The notes under the pieces are model-generated. The model saw only the letters and a list, made by a program, of their open reading frames with translations, did not search any database and was not told the DNA's origin. A DNA stretch of 21,189 nt from CAZNNH01 sp964574335 (lineage in GTDB: Bacteria; Acidobacteriota; Vicinamibacteria; Fen-336): the NCBI GenBank assembly GCA_964574335.1, contig CAZNNH010000106.1:1-21189 (forward strand). The letters run 5' to 3'. The position numbers were made by a program, and so were the translations under genes. This document shows, piece by piece, positions 15,074 to 21,189 of the stretch (position 1 is its first letter; every line of letters begins with the position of its first letter).

Positions 15074-15721
15074 TTGGGACGTTGGGCTAGCGTGCCTGCC
15101 GTGTTTGTGTTGGCGCTGCTGGTGGCCCTGGCGGACGCCCCGCCCCCGGATCTCCGCGCCACCGGCGTGGTGGTCAGCCCGCAGGCCGACCACTGTGTGG
15201 CCGTCCTGAGCTCCGGGACCCGGACCCGGATCGTGAGGCCCGGGCAGGCGGCCTTCGGCGGACGAGTGCGGCGCGTCGAGCGGGACGCGGTGGTGGTCGA
15301 GTACGCCACCGGCGAGGTGGTGGTCGACCTCGAGGCGGGGACCGAGAAGGCGCCAAAGGCGCCGGCCACGCCGCCGCTGGCCACCGCCCCGACAGCCCCC
15401 AAGGCCCGGGTGATGGAGCGCCGAGAGGTCGAGGCGCGGCTGGCCCAGGAAGTGGGCCGTATCACCACCGAGACCACGTTGGTGCCCGTCACCGAGGCGG
15501 GCCAGGTCCGCGGCTTCGCGCTCGTCCGCATCCCCGAGGGGACGCTGCTCACCGACGCCGGCCTCCGGGCCGGGGACGTGCTCCAGAGCATCAACGGGAC
15601 CCCGATCGACAGCCTGGCGACGCTGATGTCGCTCTGGACGCGGCTTCAGGGGCAAAGCTCGCTGCGGGCCGAGGTGCTCCGCAACGGCCAACCCCTCTCC
15701 CTCGAGCTGACGCTCCGCTAG
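15074..15721 (+). CDS. GspC-like PDZ protein (type II secretion protein C related), orphan
   Basis: The 215-aa product starts with a short hydrophobic segment (about 7-22) acting as signal anchor. Next is a domain resembling the GspC homology region (DLRATGVVVSPQADHCVAVLSS to about residue 80) and an Ala/Pro-rich linker. The C-terminal PDZ domain (about 115-215) includes TTLVPVTEAGQVRGFALVRI, GLRAGDVLQSINGTPIDS and LRAEVLRNGQPLSLEL. The arrangement HR domain, linker, PDZ is that of GspC, the inner-membrane link between the type II secretion platform and the secretin. No other gsp gene lies in the window. The start is uncertain: TTG at 15074 (6 nt after the upstream stop) or GTG at 15092; neither has a good Shine-Dalgarno. 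Close spacing suggests co-transcription with the YfhO-like gene. Confidence 0.7.
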   Translation: MGRWASVPAVFVLALLVALADAPPPDLRATGVVVSPQADHCVAVLSSGTRTRIVRPGQAAFGGRVRRVERDAVVVEYATGEVVVDLEAGTEKAPKAPATPPLATAPTAPKARVMERREVEARLAQEVGRITTETTLVPVTEAGQVRGFALVRIPEGTLLTDAGLRAGDVLQSINGTPIDSLATLMSLWTRLQGQSSLRAEVLRNGQPLSLELTLR

Positions 15722-15809
15722 TGGCGACCCCCACCCCGTGCGCCCTGCTCGGCATCGACCCGCCCGCTCAGGCCTCGGGCCGCGTGCTCGACGGCGCCCT
15801 CGCCGGCCC

Positions 15810-15833
15810 GGCACGCTGACGCCGAGGCGTGCC
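15810..15833. terminator. Possible bidirectional hairpin between convergent genes
   Basis: GGCACGC and GCGTGCC form a 7-bp stem with a 10-nt loop in the 146-bp space between the GspC-like gene and convergent cutA. There is no T-tract, so it may be Rho-assisted or accidental. The rest of the space holds only a doubtful 32-codon frame from GTG 15721. Confidence 0.3.
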
Positions 15834-15867
15834 CTTCCGCCGGCCCCGCTGCCGGCCGCCACGTCGC

Positions 15868-16194
15868 TCAGGACCGGACCGCGACGCTCTCCAGGAGCCA
15901 GTCCAGGTAGGGGGCATGAGAGTCGGCCACCGACAACGCCAGGATCTCCGGCACCTGGTAGGGGTGGCGCTCGGCGATGGCTCGGCCGAGATCCTCGAAG
16001 CGAGCCTCGGCGGTCTTGATCACGAGCAGGACCTCGTCGTCCCGCGCCACCTTCCCTTCCCAGCGATAGACCGAGCGGACCTCGCCAATCAGGTTGACGC
16101 ACGCCGCCAGGCGCCGCTCCACCAGATCGCCCGCCAGCCGCTCGGCCACCTCGCGGTCGGGCACGGTGCACAGCACCACCAGCGCTCGGCTCAT
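15868..16194 (-). CDS. cutA: CutA1-type divalent-ion tolerance protein
   Basis: The 108-aa product matches the small trimeric CutA1 fold: LVVLCTVPDREVAERLAGDLVERRLAACVNLIGEVRSVYRWEGKV, then DEVLLVIKTAEARFEDL and HPYQVPEILALSV. Members bind divalent metals and are linked to copper tolerance in enterobacteria, but their physiological role is unsettled. The start ATG at 16194 overlaps the TGA of the upstream EVE-domain gene as ATGA, so the two are probably translationally coupled. The frame is open 14 codons further upstream, which I reject because that part lies inside the EVE gene and lacks CutA similarity. The C-terminus (YLDWLLESVAV) is complete. Confidence 0.92.
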   Translation of the reverse strand: MSRALVVLCTVPDREVAERLAGDLVERRLAACVNLIGEVRSVYRWEGKVARDDEVLLVIKTAEARFEDLGRAIAERHPYQVPEILALSVADSHAPYLDWLLESVAVRS

Positions 16195-16607
16195 CGGGAC
16201 CCCACTCCCGATCCCAGCCTCTCGATCTCCTTCCACTGGGTTCGGTCGAGCCGCACCACCGACAGCCGACCTTGCCGCACCAACGGGCTGTCCTGAAAGG
16301 ACGATAGGGCCTTCAGCTCGGCGAGGGGCACCGCTCGGGCCAGCCGGCGCTCCGCCTCGATCTCGACCACCGCCAGCTTTCCGCCGGGGCGGGCCGGGTC
16401 GATGAAGGCCTCACGAGTCACTCGCGCCAGGCCCACCACCGCCTTCTCGGCGCCGGTGTGATAGATGAAGACCCGCTCACCACGCACCATGCGTCGCAAG
16501 CCGGCCAGGGCGGCCGGGTTCGAAACGCCGTCCCAGTCGGTACGGCCCTCCCTCTCGAGATCGTCGTACCCGTAGCTCCCCGGCTCGGTCTTGAGCAGCC
16601 ACATCAT
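16191..16607 (-). CDS. EVE-domain protein
   Basis: The 138-aa product begins MMWLLKTEPGSYGYDDLEREG and has WDGVSNPAALAGLRRMVRGERVFIYHTGAEKAVVGLARV, the usual core of stand-alone EVE proteins of the PUA-like superfamily. EVE domains are thought to recognise modified bases in DNA or RNA. Small stand-alone members like this are widespread in bacteria and not specifically tied to defence. Two adjacent ATG codons (16607 and 16604) compete as start; AGGAG lies 4 or 7 nt upstream respectively, so the second may be used. A minus-strand TAAAAT at 16662-16657 could be its -10, without a recognisable -35. The gene shares a 153-bp divergent region with the DUF6788-like gene and overlaps cutA by 4 bp. Confidence 0.88.
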   Translation of the reverse strand: MMWLLKTEPGSYGYDDLEREGRTDWDGVSNPAALAGLRRMVRGERVFIYHTGAEKAVVGLARVTREAFIDPARPGGKLAVVEIEAERRLARAVPLAELKALSSFQDSPLVRQGRLSVVRLDRTQWKEIERLGSGVGSR

Positions 16608-16700
16608 CCCGCTCCTGGCCCGCTCGGGCGCCGGCCCCACTGGCGCCCGCCTTGCGATTTTACACCGCCGGCAGAGGCTCCCGGCGACTCGAAGAAACCC

Positions 16701-16729
16701 TTGACACCGACTGGGCAGATCGCTAGTCT
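16701..16729 (+). promoter_or_regulatory. Promoter of the DUF6788-like gene
   Basis: A perfect -35 TTGACA (16701-16706) is separated by 17 nt from TAGTCT (16724-16729). The predicted +1 is about 16736. The -10 overlaps the left arm of the inverted repeat at 16727-16760, so a protein bound there would block RNA polymerase. Confidence 0.65.
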
Positions 16730-16760
16730 TACAGTGCAAATTGGAAAAGGCACTGTAAGA
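16727..16760. repeat. 11-bp perfect inverted repeat, operator-like
   Basis: TCTTACAGTGC (16727-16737) and GCACTGTAAGA (16750-16760) are perfect inverted copies with a 12-nt AT-rich spacer. They sit between the -10 box and the ATG at 16761. Because most of the left arm lies upstream of the predicted +1, the element would act as DNA (operator or element end) rather than as an mRNA hairpin. Confidence 0.85.
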
Positions 16761-17156
16761 ATGGCACGTGAGGCACTAAGGCGGCAGATCCTCTCCCGGC
16801 TGACGCAGCAGCAGTCGCTGGTCCGCTCGCTGCTCGAGCGGCGGGAGCTGCTGCAGGGATCGCTCTTCGCCCGCTATCAGGTGTGCGGCAAGGAGGGCTG
16901 CGCCTGCCGCCAGGGGCACCGGCACGGGCCGTACTGGGTCTTGTCCAACCGCAGCGGCGGGAAGGGCGGCTTCGCGTACTTGGAGCAGACCCAGGCACGG
17001 CGAGCACGCGAGCTGGTGAAGCAGCACCGCCAGTTCCGAGACGGCCTGCGGCGGCTCCAGAAGCTGAACCTCGAGCTGGTGGACCTTCTCCGGCAGTACC
17101 AGGCGGATGCCACCCGTCGGGCGAGCCGCGAGATGGGCCTGGCCACGGCGAGCTGA
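16761..17156 (+). CDS. Small CGK-x2-C-x-C motif protein resembling DUF6788
   Basis: The 131-aa product has an N-terminal basic helix with Gln/Leu/Arg-rich sequence (1-35). A central motif RYQVCGKEGCACRQGHRHGPY follows (Cys46, Cys51 and Cys53 by my count), then WVLSNRSGGKGGFAYLEQTQ. A long C-terminal helix (about 75-118) has LVKQHRQFRDGLRRLQKLNLELVDLL. This order, in particular the CGK-x2-C-x-C motif followed by GP[YH]W and a helical tail, is what I recall of DUF6788, a family of unknown function often seen as a small gene near transposases; no transposase is adjacent here. The ATG at 16761 is immediately after the inverted repeat; no strong Shine-Dalgarno is present. The cysteine motif might bind metal and the basic helices nucleic acid, both inference. 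Confidence 0.65.
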   Translation: MAREALRRQILSRLTQQQSLVRSLLERRELLQGSLFARYQVCGKEGCACRQGHRHGPYWVLSNRSGGKGGFAYLEQTQARRARELVKQHRQFRDGLRRLQKLNLELVDLLRQYQADATRRASREMGLATAS

Positions 17157-17181
17157 GGAGCCAGAAAAGGTTTCTCTATCG

Positions 17182-17211
17182 GTGACTTAAGTCCGAGACC
17201 TAAAGTAGAAT
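17182..17211 (+). promoter_or_regulatory. Candidate ftsB promoter with palindromes
   Basis: GTGACT (17182-17187), 18-nt spacer, TAGAAT (17206-17211). The predicted +1 is about 17218, 4 nt before the ATG. A perfect 10-bp palindrome GACTTAAGTC (17184-17193) overlaps the -35, and AGACCT (17196-17201) with AGGTCT (17215-17220) flank the -10. Confidence 0.45.
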
Positions 17212-17221
17212 CTGAGGTCTG

Positions 17222-17554
17222 ATGCGAAGAGACGATCCAGCCAGGAGCCAGGTCGGCCTCAGGCGAAAGGCCTCGCTGCTCTTCTCGGTCATCGTCTTCT
17301 TCGCCCTCGTGGTGGGAGCGCTGTTCGGCGATGGAGGGATCCTCCACCTGTGGAAGGAGCAGGAGCGCACGGCCGAGCTGCTGCAACAGCTCGATGCGCT
17401 CCGTCTCGAGAACTCTCACCTGGCCGAGGAAATCGCCGCGCTGCGCACCGACCCTCGGGCGATCGAGCGGGTGGCCCGGGAGGAGCTCGGCCTGGTGGGA
17501 CGGGACGAAGTCGTCTTCCTGGTGCGTGGCCAGGACTCGCCCGACCACCCTTGA
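17222..17554 (+). CDS. ftsB: FtsB/DivIC-family septum formation initiator
   Basis: The 110-aa product is a small bitopic membrane protein. It has a basic N-terminus (1-16), one transmembrane helix (about 17-36), a coiled coil with heptad Leu pattern (about 44-72), and the family end DPRAIERVAREELGLVGRDEVVFLV. FtsB/DivIC proteins join FtsL and FtsQ in the divisome and help to activate septal peptidoglycan synthesis. Length and layout are normal. The ATG at 17222 has GAGG 4 nt upstream, close for a Shine-Dalgarno, and a -10 box 10 nt upstream. Symbol ftsB is by family only; DivIC is the equivalent Gram-positive name. The usual neighbour enolase is absent; it lies between the DUF6788-like gene and HU. 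Confidence 0.87.
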   Translation: MRRDDPARSQVGLRRKASLLFSVIVFFALVVGALFGDGGILHLWKEQERTAELLQQLDALRLENSHLAEEIAALRTDPRAIERVAREELGLVGRDEVVFLVRGQDSPDHP

Positions 17555-17556
17555 AC

Positions 17557-17572
17557 GCGCCTCGAGAGGCGC
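17557..17572 (+). terminator. Short GC hairpin after ftsB
   Basis: GCGCCTC and GAGGCGC, separated by 2 nt, can form a tight hairpin starting 2 nt after the ftsB stop codon. There is no T-run, so it is at most a weak terminator or RNA-stability element. Confidence 0.3.
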
Positions 17573-17611
17573 CGTGCCGGGCGCGGCGTGACGGGCCAGG
17601 CGCAAATGCTA

Positions 17612-17642
17612 TTGACAATGGCGGGCGAGACGCAGTTAGAAT
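17612..17642 (+). promoter_or_regulatory. Promoter of the HU gene
   Basis: Perfect -35 TTGACA (17612-17617) and TAGAAT (17637-17642) with a long 19-nt spacer. The predicted leader is about 53 nt and contains AGGAGG at 17687-17692, 9 nt before the ATG. This gene therefore has a conventional leader, unlike several others in the window. Confidence 0.6.
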
Positions 17643-17701
17643 GGCCCGCTCTGGTTGGGTCGCTCAACACGACGAGCTGACGCTCTAGGAGGATTGACTC
17701 G

Positions 17702-17989
17702 ATGGCAAAGCCGATGACCAAGGCCAAGATCGTGGCCGCGCTGGCGGAGAAGGTGGACGTGCCGAAGAAGACGTCCGCTGCCTATCTCGAAGCCCTGGCC
17801 CAGATGGCCCACAAGGAAGCCCGCAACGGCTTCACGATCCCCGGCATTGGAAAGCTGGTGGTTCGCTCGTACAAAGCGCGCAAGGGTCGGAACCCGCAGA
17901 CCGGCGAGGAGATTCGGATTCCTGCTCGGAAGCGGCTCAAGTTCGTGATCGCGAAGGCCGCGAAGGACGCCGTCCTGGGCAGCAAGTAG
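17702..17989 (+). CDS. hup: HU-type DNA-binding protein
   Basis: The 95-aa product is a complete HU/IHF-family protein. It has N-terminal helices (MTKAKIVAALAEKVDVPKKTSAAYLEALAQMAHKEA), then GFTIPGIGKLVVRSYKARKGRNPQTGEEIRIPARKRLKFVIAKAAKDAVLG. The arm motif GRNPQTGEEI contains the Pro that intercalates in bent DNA, and the last helix is normal. HU dimers compact and bend chromosomal DNA. The stretch PGIGKL replaces the commoner GFGTF-type turn, a mild variation. It is a single-gene unit: own promoter, perfect AGGAGG Shine-Dalgarno and a strong intrinsic terminator. Symbol hup is generic; HU and IHF subunits cannot be told apart with certainty, though HU is more likely. Confidence 0.95.
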   Translation: MAKPMTKAKIVAALAEKVDVPKKTSAAYLEALAQMAHKEARNGFTIPGIGKLVVRSYKARKGRNPQTGEEIRIPARKRLKFVIAKAAKDAVLGSK

Positions 17990-18016
17990 GCTCGGCAGCA
18001 GGTAGCGTAGGGCCAG

Positions 18017-18049
18017 GGCGCGAGAAGCTCCATCTCTCGCGCCTTTGCT
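18017..18049 (+). terminator. Intrinsic terminator of the HU gene
   Basis: GGCGCGAGA (18017-18025) and TCTCGCGCC (18035-18043) form a perfect 9-bp stem with a 9-nt loop. A T-rich tail (TTTGCTCTTTCTT) follows. It starts 27 nt after the HU stop codon. Confidence 0.85.
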
Positions 18050-18122
18050 CTTTCTTCCCGACCGCCGCCTCGGGAGCGGTCCGGCAAGCCCACGAGCAGG
18101 CCCGGACCCGCACGTCGGCGCG

Positions 18123-18151
18123 TTGCCTCGGACTCGACCCCCGGCTACAGT
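18123..18151 (+). promoter_or_regulatory. Promoter of the ACP-ligase-acyltransferase gene
   Basis: TTGCCT (18123-18128), 17-nt spacer, TACAGT (18146-18151). The predicted +1 is about 18158, only 4 nt before the ATG at 18162. No Shine-Dalgarno lies between the -10 and the start. Confidence 0.5.
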
Positions 18152-18161
18152 GGTCCGCACG

Positions 18162-20981
<2,820 letters not shown>

Positions 20982-21095
20982 CGGGATCGGATTCGGGTCA
21001 TGTCCCCATGGCACCGCTTCCGTCGAGTCGGGATCGTGTACCCGGATCTCTTCTCGTGGTTGCCGCCAACATGACCTGCGATACGGAACACTAGC

Positions 21096-21189
21096 GTGCG
21101 CGTCGCCCGCCCGGAAGACCGTTGGTTCTGGAGAACGATCGGGGCGCTCGGCGTGATCGGGCTGTCCGGTCTGGGTGCCAGCCTGATCG
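21096..21189 (+). CDS. Start of a membrane or exported protein, cut by the window edge
   Basis: From GTG 21096 the frame reads VRVARPEDRWFWRTIGALG followed by VIGLSGLGASLI and continues to the last base. A basic N-terminus followed by a hydrophobic stretch suggests a signal anchor or first transmembrane helix. Nothing allows a family assignment. There is no clear Shine-Dalgarno. The preceding 114 bp hold an 8-bp inverted repeat (GGTCATGT at 20996-21003 and ACATGACC at 21069-21076) of unknown meaning. Confidence 0.45.
   Translation, partial: MRVARPEDRWFWRTIGALGVIGLSGLGASLI

Noticed and set aside
15721..15819. 32-codon frame starting at a GTG that overlaps the GspC-like gene stop
   Set aside because: No Shine-Dalgarno apart from the overlap, no recognisable family, and it ends inside the hairpin between convergent genes. 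Possible but unsupported.
16191..16607. EVE-domain gene plus neighbours as a defence island
   Set aside because: Stand-alone EVE proteins are common; neighbours are CutA and a small uncharacterised gene, with no nuclease, methylase or toxin pair.

Overview
The window is a high-GC (roughly 70%) chromosomal segment with dense gene packing and no recognisable mobile element, CRISPR array, rRNA or tRNA. Most genes are housekeeping or metabolic. An orphan type II secretion GspC-like protein, lipoyl synthase, FtsB and HU fit a Gram-negative-type, high-GC environmental bacterium. An Acidobacteriota or deltaproteobacteria-like lineage is my guess from gene flavour only, with low confidence at phylum level. 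A run of ten N (1956-1965) shows this is a scaffolded draft or metagenome assembly, and the sequence on the left of that gap looks wrong.

Layout: (1) 67-3927, plus strand: an NAD-salvage cluster made of nicotinate phosphoribosyltransferase, a PncA/isochorismatase-fold amidohydrolase that contains the assembly gap, and a NifS/IscS cysteine desulfurase joined by a GTGA stop/start overlap. (2) 3918-6085, minus strand: lipoyl synthase followed by a membrane-anchored SGNH/GDSL hydrolase, tail-to-tail with the desulfurase. (3) 6271-11717, plus strand: a zinc-ribbon/FHA protein, a group II PLP decarboxylase whose 5' end appears frameshifted, tRNA 2-thiouridylase MnmA, a tRNA-dihydrouridine synthase and an AI-2E-family permease. 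(4) 11743-12474, minus strand: RNase III, divergent from a large YfhO-like membrane protein and a GspC-like PDZ protein (12587-15721). (5) 15868-16607, minus strand: CutA and an EVE-domain protein overlapping by ATGA. (6) 16761-20981, plus strand: a small Cys-motif protein resembling DUF6788 under a palindromic operator-like site, FtsB/DivIC, HU with a clear terminator, and a three-module ACP / acyl-AMP ligase / PlsC-type acyltransferase. A gene cut by the window edge begins near 21096.

Functional links: the amidohydrolase and PncB would together turn nicotinamide into nicotinate mononucleotide. The cysteine desulfurase could supply sulfur to MnmA and Fe-S clusters to LipA. MnmA, the Dus enzyme and RNase III all act on RNA. 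The ACP-ligase-acyltransferase protein would activate a free fatty acid, load it on its own carrier domain and pass it to an acceptor.

The most unusual signals are: (a) several genes (pncB, mnmA, the YfhO-like gene, probably ftsB and the ACP-ligase gene) have a good -10 hexamer placed so that transcription would start at or within about 4 nt of the start codon, with little or no Shine-Dalgarno sequence, whereas several operon-internal genes have strong Shine-Dalgarno sites; (b) an 11-bp perfect inverted repeat wedged between the -10 and the ATG of the DUF6788-like gene; (c) the domain order of the ACP/ligase/acyltransferase fusion; (d) two probable sequence errors, at 1850-1965 and near 6849-6890. 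I see no convincing wholly new multi-gene system.
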